64,000 bases of DNA. Source: Neobacillus massiliamazoniensis. GTDB taxonomy: Bacteria > Bacillota > Bacilli > Bacillales > Cytobacillaceae. Below are positions 1 through 9,040 of this stretch, piece after piece. The number at the start of each line of letters is the position of its first letter. The stretch's first letter is position 1. Where the stretch lies: assembly GCF_001048695.1 (NCBI RefSeq), contig NZ_CVRB01000006.1, forward strand, positions 234,561 through 298,560. Direction: 5' to 3'. The notes under the pieces were generated by a model. It did no database searches. It saw nothing but the letters and a program-made list of their open reading frames with translations, and was not told the origin of the DNA. A program made the translations under genes and the position numbers.

Positions 1-105
1 AAATGGAACCTTTACCTTTTCAACTTTTTCATTGAGTTCTGGATACTGATCCCTCCATGATTTTGCCATTCCTTTTACAACGCCATTCACTTTCCATGCT
101 GGCAT
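1..105 (-). CDS. 5' end of an unidentified protein (runs off the window)
   Basis: An ATG at 103-105 (minus strand) is preceded by AAGGAGT with about 8 bases of spacing and opens a frame that stays open for all 35 codons to the window edge. The visible protein starts MPAWKVNGVVKGMAKSW and is rich in Lys, Glu and Val with no signal peptide or membrane segment. I do not recognise the family. It lies downstream of the sugar ABC operon on the same strand, but a terminator at about 686-719 separates them, so it is probably a separate transcription unit. Confidence 0.6.
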   Translation of the reverse strand, partial: MPAWKVNGVVKGMAKSWRDQYPELNEKVEKVKVPF

Positions 106-369
106 AATAACAAACTCCTTCCAGATATATTTAAAATTACAACCTGAAATAATCCAATAGGACAAAAAAATTAAAAAGAGAGAATGCCCCTTTAAAATTT
201 TCTATCAGCTAGAGATGCTATTCTTTTTCCTAAAATACGTTTGAATAAAATAAGAAAGGTAAGTTATATAAGTACGGATACCTCAGAGGATGTTTTACAA
301 AAGTACTATATTTTTTTGGGAGAACACGCTCATGCTTTTTTCTAAATCCTGTAGTAGCTAAATGATGAA

Positions 370-534
370 TTAACCTTTAGCTTCATGAAGTTTGTTAAGA
401 AGAAGGGTAAAATTGGATTCTAATTTTTTGATACATTGATAAATAGGTAGATCAAAGGAACCAGCTAATGCTTTTTCGTACGTTTGATAATTTTCTACTT
501 ATCGCAATAATCCAGGTGTTTTGACAGATAAAAA
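370..534 (-). pseudogene. Possible gene remnant
   Basis: The minus strand shows a protein-like frame ending in TAA at 370-372, with an in-frame stop at 499-501. The part after the stop includes YEKALAGSFDLPIYQCIKKL. No start codon with a ribosome binding site is present. The family is not recognised and the frame could be chance. Otherwise the stretch 106-685 holds nothing I can identify. Confidence 0.2.
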
Positions 535-685
535 TCAATATTCGATAACTGTATATAGACAGTGAATACAATAAAAATAATAACTCTCGAGTAACTTTTT
601 TGTCAACAGAATTTTCTGAATAAACAATAATTAATTTGTGATTAATGATGAATTAATAGTTTCATTTTCACAAGTGAATCAATTA

Positions 686-719
686 AAAAAGACCGAACAT
701 GGGTTAACATGTCCGGTCC
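686..719 (-). terminator. Terminator of the sugar ABC operon
   Basis: On the minus strand GGACCGGACATG pairs with CATGTTCGGTC around a TTAACC loop and is followed by a T-run (TTTTTTA). It lies about 140 bases after the last permease gene. Confidence 0.75.
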
Positions 720-855
720 AGCAATAGATGGTTCCCTTAATAAAGATGGGCTATCCGATTGAATAAGCCACTCAAGGGTGGATTATTTATTATGGTTTAA
801 TGACAATATGGCTACGATTAAGCTGGCAAATGCATTGCACCGCAGGAAAAGCGGA

Positions 856-1686
856 TCAACCCTTCACTCCAGTTAAAGCAATTCCTTCGACAATACGCCG
901 TTGAAAAATTAAAAATACAATAATCATTGGAATCACCGAAAGCGTACTCATCCCCATAATCGTATTCCATTGGATTCCACCACCATCCCCTGTCGCGTAC
1001 ATAGATATCCCAACAGGAAGAGTTCTCATACTGTCCGTAGAAATAACAATAACTGGCCATAAATAGGCATTCCAATTCCCTAAAAATGTAATAATTCCAA
1101 GTGCCGACAATGCCGGCTTTACCTGGGGAAGGGCCACACGCCACCAGATTTTAAACTCGCTCATGCCGTCAATTCTCGCCGCATCCAATAGCTCATCTGG
1201 AATCCCTAACATGAACTGGCGCATCAGAAATACACCAAAAGCTTCAATTAACCCTGGGAACATGATGCCTAGATACGTGTCAATTAAGCTTACCTTTGTC
1301 CCCATTACATACCATGGGATCACAAGCATCTCAGTTGGTATCATCAGCGTGCTTAAAATCAATATAAAAATAGCTTTAGCTCCGGGAAATTTATATTTCG
1401 CTAAAGTATAGCCAATCAGCGAATTAAAAATTAAACTACTAATGGTCACAATGATTCCGATGATAATGCTGTTAAGATACCACGTTAAAAAATCTGTTTT
1501 TTGAAAAATATAGCGATAGGCAGAAAAATCAAGCTTATGAGGCCAGAACGAAAAACTATAAAAATCCGGTAAGCTCTTAACTGATGATAAAATCATCCAC
1601 AGAAACGGAAATGCAACGACAACAACCCCTGCCAGTAAAAATAAATGAATGAAGAATTCAAACCCATTTACTTTTTTCTTTTTCAA
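856..1686 (-). CDS. Carbohydrate ABC transporter permease, MalG/AraQ type
   Basis: One of the two membrane subunits of a CUT1-type (MalFGK-like) sugar importer. The 276-residue protein has a hydrophobic first helix (about residues 14-34), about six membrane segments in all, and the conserved cytoplasmic EAA loop (DELLDAARIDGMSEFKIWWR, about residues 163-182) that docks onto the ATPase. Length matches MalG-type permeases. The frame starts at TTG 1684-1686, behind a GGGGGTGAGGAG ribosome binding site. It lies 13 bases after the partner permease and is the last gene of the operon. No ATP-binding subunit is encoded here; in Bacilli such importers usually share MsmX, which is family knowledge rather than something seen here. 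The substrate is unknown. Confidence 0.92.
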   Translation of the reverse strand: MKKKKVNGFEFFIHLFLLAGVVVVAFPFLWMILSSVKSLPDFYSFSFWPHKLDFSAYRYIFQKTDFLTWYLNSIIIGIIVTISSLIFNSLIGYTLAKYKFPGAKAIFILILSTLMIPTEMLVIPWYVMGTKVSLIDTYLGIMFPGLIEAFGVFLMRQFMLGIPDELLDAARIDGMSEFKIWWRVALPQVKPALSALGIITFLGNWNAYLWPVIVISTDSMRTLPVGISMYATGDGGGIQWNTIMGMSTLSVIPMIIVFLIFQRRIVEGIALTGVKG

Positions 1687-1699
1687 AACTCCTCACCCC

Positions 1700-2641
1700 C
1701 TAGTACTCATAGCTTTTATTCAGTACCTTCATTTGCAAAAGAGTAACTAGCAAAATGAAGATAAATAATACGACCGCAATGGCCGATGCATACTCCATAT
1801 TAAATTCCTGGAAGGCACTTTGATACATATACACTACAATGCTAAGCGTGCTGTTCAACGGACCGCCAGCGCTGGCGCCGCTTCCCGCTGTTAGATTCTG
1901 GATTTGCGTAAAGGTTTGCAGCGCCTGAATCACTCCTGTCACGGTCAAGAAAACAATTGTCGGATTGAGAAGCGGGAAGGTAATTTTCCAAAAAGTTTTC
2001 CAGCGTCCTGCTCCGTCAATTTGCGCTGCTTCATATAAATGCTTTGGTACACCCTGGAGCCCAGCCATGAAAATCAACATACTAAAGCCCATCGACTGCC
2101 AAATCATCACTATACTTACGCAAAACAAAGATTCCTTCGGATCTCTTAACCAGTTTTGAGGATGAATCCCAAACCAGTTAATGAACACATTTAAGAAACC
2201 AACGCTTGGATCATACATTAGGCGCCATACCCAGCTGATGGCGACAACTGAGGTAATATAGGGAATAAAATAAATCATCCGGTAAAACCAACGCCAATGC
2301 CGGACCCGTTCAATCGCAAGCGCAACGATAAGGCTTAACCCCATTTGCAGCGGAACCGTGATAACGACATATTTGCACGTGTTCCAAACTGATTTCCAAA
2401 AAGCTTGGTCCTTCATTAAATGCTGGTAGTTTCTTAATGTAAATCCTCCACCATTTTGCATTGAAAAGGACATAGAAAAGGAATATAAAGTTGGAAAAAT
2501 ACGAATGCATAGGAAGAACAATAGCGGGATCGCCAGAAACGAGTAAGCAACTAAGGTTTGCTTTGTCTTCAGCTTTAGTGGCGGTTTATTCCCCTTTTCT
2601 ACTAATGGTTTCCTCCTATCAACTATACTTGGTTGGGCCAC
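1700..2641 (-). CDS. Carbohydrate ABC transporter permease, MalF/UgpA type
   Basis: Partner permease of the same importer, 313 residues. A short basic N-terminus leads into about six membrane helices, and the EAA loop (HLYEAAQIDGAGRWKTFWKI) is present near residue 215. Translation probably starts at GTG 2639-2641, behind AAAGGAGGG with about 8 bases of spacing. It sits between the binding-protein gene and the second permease, the usual CUT1 order. The 178-base gap before it contains a hairpin at 2740-2766 that may let the binding protein be made in excess. Confidence 0.92.
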   Translation of the reverse strand: MAQPSIVDRRKPLVEKGNKPPLKLKTKQTLVAYSFLAIPLLFFLCIRIFPTLYSFSMSFSMQNGGGFTLRNYQHLMKDQAFWKSVWNTCKYVVITVPLQMGLSLIVALAIERVRHWRWFYRMIYFIPYITSVVAISWVWRLMYDPSVGFLNVFINWFGIHPQNWLRDPKESLFCVSIVMIWQSMGFSMLIFMAGLQGVPKHLYEAAQIDGAGRWKTFWKITFPLLNPTIVFLTVTGVIQALQTFTQIQNLTAGSGASAGGPLNSTLSIVVYMYQSAFQEFNMEYASAIAVVLFIFILLVTLLQMKVLNKSYEY

Positions 2642-2739
2642 CTATGTAACCCTCCTTTCATTTGAGGGGAACGCTTGGGGAGACCATTAATGCGGGATTG
2701 GGATCAGTCCTTCTAAGCGTTCAGAATATTTTTTAAAGA

Positions 2740-2766
2740 GGCGGTACCAATAGAAATAATACCGCC
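2740..2766 (-). terminator. Intra-operon hairpin after the binding-protein gene
   Basis: GGCGGTA pairs with TACCGCC around a 13-base loop; the following minus-strand bases are CTCTTTAAAAAA, so the T-run is poor. It is more likely an attenuating or mRNA-stabilising hairpin than a strong terminator. Such hairpins commonly follow solute-binding protein genes. Confidence 0.45.
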
Positions 2767-2819
2767 CGCTAAAAATCTGTCTCACTTTTCAACTATTATT
2801 TTGGGACAGCTTTCCATGC

Positions 2820-4139
2820 TTATTGAGTACTAAAATAATCATCCCGAATTTGCTGTTGCTCTTTAACCAGGCTGTCGAAGGTTTTGTTGATTGGTTCATT
2901 GTTCAATAAAATTTTATCAATTTGATTAGCGATCGATGTACGTTCCTTTGCTTCATCCACAAAGAAGGTAGCATGGGCACTCTTCAGACCTTGCACAAAT
3001 GGTCCATAGATAGGATCCTTGTTGATGGAATCGTCATTAGCAAACGATGCGAATGCTGGTAGTTCTCCAACGTTTTTCAACCAATCCTTCTGCGTTTCTT
3101 CTGAAATGAGGAATTTAAGAAACTTTTCTGATGCTTTCAGTTTGTCACCTTTTACACCTTTAGCAATTCCGTTTGTCCAAAACGATCCAAAGTTCGACTT
3201 AAGTCCGTCTTTTTCTTTTACAGGAAGGGTCGTAACACCCCAATCAAATTTTGCAGCATCTTTAATGGCTTTAATGTTAAAGGAACCGTCAATGATGATG
3301 CCGGCTTTTCCTGCCTTGAAGGCAGTACTATAATCTGTCAGGAAATTTGGTTCGCCAATTTTTTCCTGTTTGTTCATGTTAATCCAATACGTAAAGGCAT
3401 CAAGTCCTTTAGATGAAGAATTCCACTGAACCTTTTTTCCATCCTTACTAAATGGCTCAACACCCCATTGGCGAAGGAATACTTCTTCAAAGGCATGATA
3501 TCCCTGACCATTTACATCCCAAGCAAATCCTTCCTGCTCTAATTTCCCACTGGCATCGCGCTTGGTCATTTTTTTAGCATCATCAATAAGTTCATCCCAA
3601 GTTTTTGGCGGGCTGTTAGGGTCAAGTCCAGCTGCTTTAAACATGTCTTTGTTATAAAATAGAGCGAGTGAACGGACGGCGATTGGAAGTGTGTAATATT
3701 TTCCATCAATCTTAGAAGCTTGAATCATAGGAATATATTTTTTTTCAATTTCTGAGGTGGTCATTAAATCTTGAGGAATAGGTTGAAGATATCCTTGCTT
3801 GATGTATTGTGGCAGCCAGCCATAGTAGAGGTTCAAAATATCTGGGCCTGTACCAGCGTGCATTGCAGCGGCAACCTTTTGGTTGTACTGGTCATAAGGG
3901 AAATCTTGTGTGACAACAGTGATATTCGGATTTTGATCCTCAAACTTTTTAATTAAACTCTTAATTTCATCTACCTTAGCCGGGAAAGTGTACTGCCAAT
4001 AAGTAATCGTGACTTTGGTATTATTGTCAGATTTAGTTTCCTTAGAAGAAGTTTCCTTGCTGCTGTTACTACATCCTGTAAGTGCTACCAGACTGAGCAT
4101 CATCATGACAACAAGAAATTTAAAAAGCTTTTTTTTCAC
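2820..4139 (-). CDS. Extracellular sugar-binding lipoprotein
   Basis: Solute-binding protein (family 1, MalE-like) of the adjoining importer, 439 residues from the chosen start. The N-terminus is a lipoprotein signal: KKK, a hydrophobic run, then the lipobox LTGC, so the mature protein should be anchored by its lipidated Cys. Family-type features follow, including ALFYNKDMFKAAGLDPNSPP and KTWDELIDDAKKM. I prefer the GTG at 4137-4139 because GGGGG lies about 8 bases upstream and the signal peptide begins there; an in-frame ATG 7 codons earlier has no good site. The binding pocket cannot be read for substrate. Confidence 0.9.
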   Translation of the reverse strand: MKKKLFKFLVVMMMLSLVALTGCSNSSKETSSKETKSDNNTKVTITYWQYTFPAKVDEIKSLIKKFEDQNPNITVVTQDFPYDQYNQKVAAAMHAGTGPDILNLYYGWLPQYIKQGYLQPIPQDLMTTSEIEKKYIPMIQASKIDGKYYTLPIAVRSLALFYNKDMFKAAGLDPNSPPKTWDELIDDAKKMTKRDASGKLEQEGFAWDVNGQGYHAFEEVFLRQWGVEPFSKDGKKVQWNSSSKGLDAFTYWINMNKQEKIGEPNFLTDYSTAFKAGKAGIIIDGSFNIKAIKDAAKFDWGVTTLPVKEKDGLKSNFGSFWTNGIAKGVKGDKLKASEKFLKFLISEETQKDWLKNVGELPAFASFANDDSINKDPIYGPFVQGLKSAHATFFVDEAKERTSIANQIDKILLNNEPINKTFDSLVKEQQQIRDDYFSTQ

Positions 4140-4171
4140 ATAAAAGCCCCCTTTTAACATTTTTTTATTTC

Positions 4172-4840
4172 TTATAGGCTAAAGATCCAATATCGTTCTC
4201 TTTGAAAAGGTGCCATGATTTCATCCCGCTTCTCAGGGGTGTCGGTCAACTGTTGTTCGAGCTTTCGAATCATAAATTCAGATTGAGAACGATGTGCCCT
4301 TAGGGCAGCCAATATTACATCCGATACTGGCGAAACATCTAAAATGATGTCGGGTTTGCCAATTTCGTTCTCACAATTTCTTGAAAAAGCAGAGGCATAT
4401 ACAACCGGCCGTTCTTCTTTTGGTAACCGCAATAAGGCTCGGATCGTTGCTTCTGCTAACGCATCGTGATCCGGATGAACACCGTGCTTTGGATAATAAG
4501 TGTAAACCAACTCAGGCTTGACTTCTTTTACAATCCTCTCCACCCGATCAGCCAGCTCCTCAGGATCCTCGAACTGCAAGGTTTTATCCTGCATACGCCA
4601 TAGTCTTACATCCTTGATCCCAATGGCGTCACAAGCTTCTCTTAATTCTTTTTCACGAATTTTTGATAAGGTTTCGCGATTTGCAAAGAAAGGTTTTCCC
4701 ATTCTTCGGCCCATCTGCCCTAAAGTGGCACAGACCAGCGTAATATCAGCACCCTCTCTTGCATGAAGGGCCAGTGCACCCGCTTTTCCAAAGGTTTCAT
4801 CATCTGGATGCGGATAAATCGCAAAGATCTTTTTAAACAC
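4172..4840 (-). CDS. bshB2: PIG-L family deacetylase, BshB2-like
   Basis: Zinc-dependent N-acetylglucosamine deacetylase family. BshB enzymes remove acetate from GlcNAc-malate in bacillithiol synthesis; BshB2 also resembles bacillithiol-conjugate amidases. The 222-residue protein carries the metal motif HPDDE near the N-terminus, a GQMGRRMGKPFFANRETL stretch typical of Bacillus BshB2, and the later HPDHDA motif. The start is GTG 4838-4840 with GGAGGAATAG upstream. The neighbour YojF has the same pairing in Bacillus subtilis (yojF-yojG). What is odd is its place inside a sugar importer operon with a fumarase-type lyase, which may mean catabolic deacetylation here rather than bacillithiol synthesis. 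Confidence 0.85.
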   Translation of the reverse strand: MFKKIFAIYPHPDDETFGKAGALALHAREGADITLVCATLGQMGRRMGKPFFANRETLSKIREKELREACDAIGIKDVRLWRMQDKTLQFEDPEELADRVERIVKEVKPELVYTYYPKHGVHPDHDALAEATIRALLRLPKEERPVVYASAFSRNCENEIGKPDIILDVSPVSDVILAALRAHRSQSEFMIRKLEQQLTDTPEKRDEIMAPFQRERYWIFSL

Positions 4841-4978
4841 AGTCTATTCCTCCTTTTGTCAAAAAAGTGCTACACAAGGCATATTCATGGAGCTAGACGA
4901 TTTTTTAAGATGTTCAATTTTTTAAATTGTGACTCAATTGTATGGAGAGCTTCGAATTAAGCTGCCTCTTCGACAAGA

Positions 4979-5329
4979 CTAAACCGTAAATGGCATAAGA
5001 CTTAACTCTAAAGCAATCGTAACCCGCCCCTCGTCATCATAACCTCCAAGCAACAGCTGTCCTTCATCAGTCATTTCAAAATCGGTTAAACCCTCAGCGT
5101 AAACCCAGCCTTCGTCAAGCTTCAGCCCTACACGAAAAGGCCCTTCTCCCGTAATCTGTCCCCGGTCATAGCGGAGCCTGCCATTTCGGATAAAAGCACA
5201 AACAGACATCTGCCGCTCATCCTCCAGACAAGCATACGAACCATTAGATGTCTCAAGATGAAAATAAACATCTTGATCCAAAAACCGGTCTAGATGAGAT
5301 TGAACCTGTTGACGATCGATCGACTTCAA
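4979..5329 (-). CDS. yojF: YojF family protein (DUF1806)
   Basis: Small protein of unknown biochemical role that accompanies bshB2 in Bacilli. The 116 residues from the chosen start match the family along its length, including YFHLETSNGSYA, RVGLKLDEGWVYAEGLT and the C-terminal MPFTV. TTG at 5327-5329 is preferred: AAAGGAGG lies 8 bases upstream and the family begins MK; the GTG three codons earlier overlaps the ribosome binding site. It is separated from bshB2 by 138 bases and from the upstream lyase by about 57. No signal peptide or membrane helix is visible. Confidence 0.85.
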   Translation of the reverse strand: MKSIDRQQVQSHLDRFLDQDVYFHLETSNGSYACLEDERQMSVCAFIRNGRLRYDRGQITGEGPFRVGLKLDEGWVYAEGLTDFEMTDEGQLLLGGYDDEGRVTIALELSLMPFTV

Positions 5330-5386
5330 CCAAATCACCTCCTTTAGCGAATATATGGGGTGTCAGGCACCACTCCACCTATGCCA

Positions 5387-6922
5387 TCAATTTCCAGGGT
5401 TAAGATCGCCCTCTTGAGGCTGGCTCCAATTTCGGGTAAGAATATCAAGTTGTTCCAAGCAGACAGAAATTCGATTCATTTCAGCATTCAGCAAATCAAC
5501 CTTTTCCCTTAATTCAACTTTTCGCTCCTGTATTGCCCGCACCATTTCCTCCGGTGCAGGTCCTCCAGGCAGCGAACGAACCTTAACAAAATGCTCGGGG
5601 TCCATCGCGTCCCGGATAACGTCCTCCTGTAAGTTCAACGAATGTCCGATGACGGCTTCGGCCGCCTCATCCACCAACGCTGCCGTCACCTGTGTCGCAT
5701 TCAGCCCCCTCGATAAAGCTAATTTTACAATACTGCTTGTAATCGTATGTGCTGTTCTGAACGGAATATGTGCCTCTCTAAAAATCGTGTCTGCGAGTTC
5801 AGTGATCGCCGCAAAGCTTTCCTGCGCCCTTCTTTTTAAAAGCATTTCATTGACTTCAATTGTTCCCACAACTGCTCCGGTCAGCCGAAAAACTTGGTCC
5901 ATCAAACTTAACCCTTTCCATAAATACGGCTGCAGATCATCCTCAGTATCGTTGATATCTCCATACGGAGTATTATGTAACATTTGCAGCACCGTCTGAG
6001 CATTCCCCACTCCGCTAGAACTCAAGGCTCGAATATGCTCAAGGGACACCGGATTTCTTTTTTGCGGCATAATCGAACTCGTTTGCACATAAGGGTCAGC
6101 GACACGAACTGCGGAAAACTCCTGGGTACACCATAAAAGAAGATCTTGGGCAAAGCGACCAAGATTAATAAACGTTAATTGAATCGCTGTAGCAATTTCC
6201 CCTAAATAATCCGCCCCACCAATCGCATCATAGGCGCTTTTTATTAGCTGTGGAAACCCTAAAAGCTCCGCCACCCGGGTACGATTAATCGGAAATCCGG
6301 TTGTAGTAAAAGCGGCAGCTCCAAGCGGACTCGCATTGCAGGTATCATATGCCGCTTTCAGCCGTTTAAAATCACGGTCGACGACATCATAGATGCCTAA
6401 CAAATAATGAGAAAACGTCATCGGCTGTGCCTGCTGCGTATGGGTATAGCCCAAGACAATCGTTTCTTTGTATGTATCAATCACCGAAAGTAACGTTTCT
6501 TGAAAAGAAAGGATTGACCTAAAAGCAATCTGAATATCATGGCGCAAAACCATCCGATACATAGCAACACCCATATCATTTCGGCTCCGTGCAAGATGAA
6601 GACTACCTCCCACTTCTCCGGCAACCTCCATAATCTGGCTTTCAACTTGGAAAAATAAATCCTCATATTGCCCGTCATAAGTAGATCTTCGAAGAGCATC
6701 CTTATCCAGTGCCCTGACTCCATCCATAATACGCCCTGCTTCATCCCCCATTAGCAGCCCTTGTTCAACTAGCATGATTAGATGAGCTTTATGGATGGCC
6801 ATCATTGGTTCTAGTAATTTTTGCTTAGCATGATCATAAGCAGGTGCCAATACCACTTCTGAATAGATTGCCCCTGGAAACTTTCGTCCTTCTGTTTCTA
6901 AGATCCTCTCTCTCATCTCCAT
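5387..6922 (-). CDS. Fumarase/argininosuccinate-lyase superfamily lyase
   Basis: A 511-residue member of the superfamily that cleaves C-N or C-O bonds with release of fumarate (argininosuccinate, adenylosuccinate, aspartate and iminodisuccinate-type lyases). Seen: the family signature SSIMPQKRNPVSLEHIR at about residues 285-301, GSLHLARSRNDMGVAMYRMV (argininosuccinate-lyase-like) and the TQQAQPMTFSHYLLG region. It is longer than ordinary ArgH (about 460), is not next to argG, and leads an operon with a deacetylase and a sugar importer. It is therefore probably a catabolic paralogue acting on an imported succinyl or malyl conjugate (inference). ATG 6920-6922 follows AAGGGGCGG with good spacing. 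Confidence 0.8.
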   Translation of the reverse strand: MEMRERILETEGRKFPGAIYSEVVLAPAYDHAKQKLLEPMMAIHKAHLIMLVEQGLLMGDEAGRIMDGVRALDKDALRRSTYDGQYEDLFFQVESQIMEVAGEVGGSLHLARSRNDMGVAMYRMVLRHDIQIAFRSILSFQETLLSVIDTYKETIVLGYTHTQQAQPMTFSHYLLGIYDVVDRDFKRLKAAYDTCNASPLGAAAFTTTGFPINRTRVAELLGFPQLIKSAYDAIGGADYLGEIATAIQLTFINLGRFAQDLLLWCTQEFSAVRVADPYVQTSSIMPQKRNPVSLEHIRALSSSGVGNAQTVLQMLHNTPYGDINDTEDDLQPYLWKGLSLMDQVFRLTGAVVGTIEVNEMLLKRRAQESFAAITELADTIFREAHIPFRTAHTITSSIVKLALSRGLNATQVTAALVDEAAEAVIGHSLNLQEDVIRDAMDPEHFVKVRSLPGGPAPEEMVRAIQERKVELREKVDLLNAEMNRISVCLEQLDILTRNWSQPQEGDLNPGN

Positions 6923-7075
6923 CTGTACCGCCCCTTAAGAAAACTATTGAAACTAAGTAAAGTCTCTACCAAAACATGAACATAATAACGGGAAAAAATA
7001 TGAATAAATCTACATAAAATCTATCCCTATTTCCAGTATTTATAAAAAATGTTACTTGGTACTATATTAAATTTG

Positions 7076-7104
7076 ATTATAGTGGCAGGTTAAAAACCCG
7101 TCAA
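7076..7104 (-). promoter_or_regulatory. SigA-type promoter of the lyase/importer operon
   Basis: On the minus strand TTGACG, 17 bases, TATAAT, about 150 bases upstream of the lyase ATG. Nearly consensus and the only strong match in the gap. Confidence 0.75.
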
Positions 7105-7447
7105 CGAATTGTCGAAATATTTCTATAATTCAATCCATAAGTATTGGTAAATATGAAAATTCGACTGTTACTTCGTTTTTGTATTCTACATAAATTTGCA
7201 TTTTCCTACAAAAACAATTCACCTTTATTTTGTTAAAAAACATTGCAAAAAGCGCTTCATTTTAAGGAAGGAGCACTAAAAGTAATATTTGAATCTATAA
7301 ACTAAATGCTAAAAAAATAACTATTTTCTGAATTATTATCACACTAAAATATTCTTGTTATATTAGGAGATTTTGTCTATTTGGATTTTTTATTTTAATG
7401 ATGATTTTTCATGTGGATGATTCTTTCGATTTGCAACATAACAGAAG
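7105..7447. other. Intergenic stretch, AT-rich
   Basis: No gene visible. A partial cre-like sequence (AAAAAGCGCTTCA, about 7238-7251) lies upstream of the operon promoter, but it lacks one base relative to the CcpA consensus and is not convincing. Nothing else is recognised. Confidence 0.4.
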
Positions 7448-7678
7448 CTACGTGGATAAAGAGTTGTCCACTTTCTTCCCATTAGAGTCAATATAAAAAT
7501 GATTTAATCCTAAATCCAAACCAATAATTTGGTCGTTAGGAATAAGGGAAAAATCCAATGGAGTGACTAAATCCACGATTTCTTCTAGTTTCAAAGAGAC
7601 ATAGTATTGACCACTACTATGGTAAGTAATCGTAGTGGACTTAATTTTTCCTTTTAGTCCGTTTTCTCGGAACCTCAT
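7448..7678 (-). pseudogene. TnpB (IS605 OrfB) remnant
   Basis: A 76-residue fragment of the RNA-guided nuclease TnpB. It retains the strand before the RuvC domain (GQYYVSLKLEE) and the first RuvC motif GLDLGLNHFYIDSNGKKV with its Asp, then ends at once. The second and third RuvC acids and the zinc finger are missing, as is most of the N-terminal region. No IS605 end was recognised beside it, so it is a decayed insertion. Confidence 0.75.
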
Positions 7679-7756
7679 AAGTCCACCTTCTCTTGTTCAA
7701 AGACAAACCGGTCATAAAAAGTGGCAATTTTCTTTATTTTTTTGAAAGTCTCCTGC

Positions 7757-8494
7757 TTAATCATCTAAGTTAAAATCCTCCTCGTGATAGATTTTTTTAG
7801 AGGATTTCTGATTCAAATATGATTCAAATTTATTTCCAAATAACGTTTCCGGTCGAAGGTATTTACTCATCTTGGGATGGCTCAACCATTCGGCCGTTTT
7901 TAGACCAATCACTTTTTTAAAATCAGCGAGAGTAAAACCCTCTCGGAATCTCGCCTGTATTTTTTCCTTGGTGGTATGTGTACTTGGTTTGTAGCTTGAA
8001 TATGTTTTTTCATTGAGGTAGTTGATGATCTCAGCTGTAGGGATTTTTTGCTCAGTCTTGCTCTCTGAAGGATGATTTGGTATGACTTCTGTTAAGCTCG
8101 TGTCCTCCAAGTTGCTTTCTGAAAAAATAGACGGTTCTTCTTGAGGGTTGGATATTTCATCGGTCCTGGCTTCTAGTGCTTCCACTCTTTCGTAATCAAT
8201 CGTGTACCACTTTGTTTTGTCCATTTTGGAACGATTCCAGTTCCCTGTTATGATGAGACCTTGATTCTCGAGAGAGTGAATCGCCCGTTTGATCGTGCTC
8301 TCTGACCAGAAGGGAAACTGCAGTTGCCACTCCTTGTATGTATTATAAATCCATTTCCTGCCTTCAATCACTTTGGTACTAGATTTGACCCAATAATGAA
8401 TCTGCTGCAAAACGAGCGCCTCGTTCAAGCCAATCTTTACTGCCAATGCCGGAATCACCATTAACGGCATTTCACTAATCAATAAATTACTCAT
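7757..8494 (-). CDS. Phage-type replisome organiser (conserved phage C-terminal domain)
   Basis: A 245-residue protein with an N-terminal winged-helix-like domain (SMPLMVIPALAVKIGLNEAL, then SESTIKRAIHSLENQGLI), an acidic linker at about 105-155, and a C-terminal block (EIINYLNEKT to LRPETLFGNKFESYLNQ) typical of the conserved phage C-terminal domain found in phage and ICE replication-initiation proteins. No other phage gene lies nearby, so it is a leftover of a prophage or conjugative element. The frame is intact. GGAGG lies close upstream of the ATG. Confidence 0.8.
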   Translation of the reverse strand: MSNLLISEMPLMVIPALAVKIGLNEALVLQQIHYWVKSSTKVIEGRKWIYNTYKEWQLQFPFWSESTIKRAIHSLENQGLIITGNWNRSKMDKTKWYTIDYERVEALEARTDEISNPQEEPSIFSESNLEDTSLTEVIPNHPSESKTEQKIPTAEIINYLNEKTYSSYKPSTHTTKEKIQARFREGFTLADFKKVIGLKTAEWLSHPKMSKYLRPETLFGNKFESYLNQKSSKKIYHEEDFNLDD

Positions 8495-8635
8495 TCCCTT
8501 TTCCTCCCTTTTTTGGTTCGAGCCATTTGTCTTTACCAGCTAGAAACAGGTTTATTGAACGTCTCATTACCTTCACACTTTATATAGGAAAAAATGACCC
8601 CAAAAGGACATGGTGGTGGAAAATTTTTATTAAAA

Positions 8636-8695
8636 AAAAGAAAAGACTGACTTAGAATATTCACAAATAAACAATCTTTAAGTCAGTTTCTTTTA
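8636..8695. terminator. Bidirectional terminator hairpin
   Basis: ACTGACTTA (8646-8654) pairs with TAAGTCAGT (8679-8687), flanked by A-rich sequence on the left and TTTCTTTTA on the right, so it can act on either strand. Confidence 0.55.
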
Positions 8696-8696
8696 C

Positions 8697-9040
8697 TCTA
8701 TTTAAAATGTATTTAAATGATTTTATTAATTCTTTAAGGAGGAACGACATAGATCTTTTTCTCTGTAGTAATCTCTGTAGTAATCTATGGTATTGCTCTG
8801 TTCATACTAATTTCATCTACGATTCAGTCTAAAATAATCGATAGGTCATCTTGAGCAAAAGACAACTCAGACGTTCTTTCCCTCTTAATTTATAACCAAC
8901 ATGTAGAGATCATACTACATTTTGCGGCTATAACCGTTTTATTCCAATTATGAACTTCAATAAGAATAGTTTCCTATTTTTTCTGATGTTATCTTCAAAT
9001 GACATATGACTTTTAAAGGTGTACCAAAATAGGCACACCC
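8697..9040. other. Intergenic stretch without a supported gene
   Basis: An AGGAGG-like site at about 8739 precedes a short hydrophobic plus-strand frame (about 8756-8840, 33 codons) that has no start codon. It may be a decayed small membrane protein. Nothing else is recognised. Confidence 0.3.

Noticed and set aside
5355..5380. GGTGTCAGGCACCACT near the start of yojF resembling the right part of the MITE-like repeats
   Set aside because: Only about 16 bases match and no core or inverted end is nearby; this short motif is common in Bacillus intergenic DNA.
7238..7251. cre-like AAAAAGCGCTTCA upstream of the lyase operon
   Set aside because: One base is missing from the palindrome, and it lies about 135 bases upstream of the promoter.
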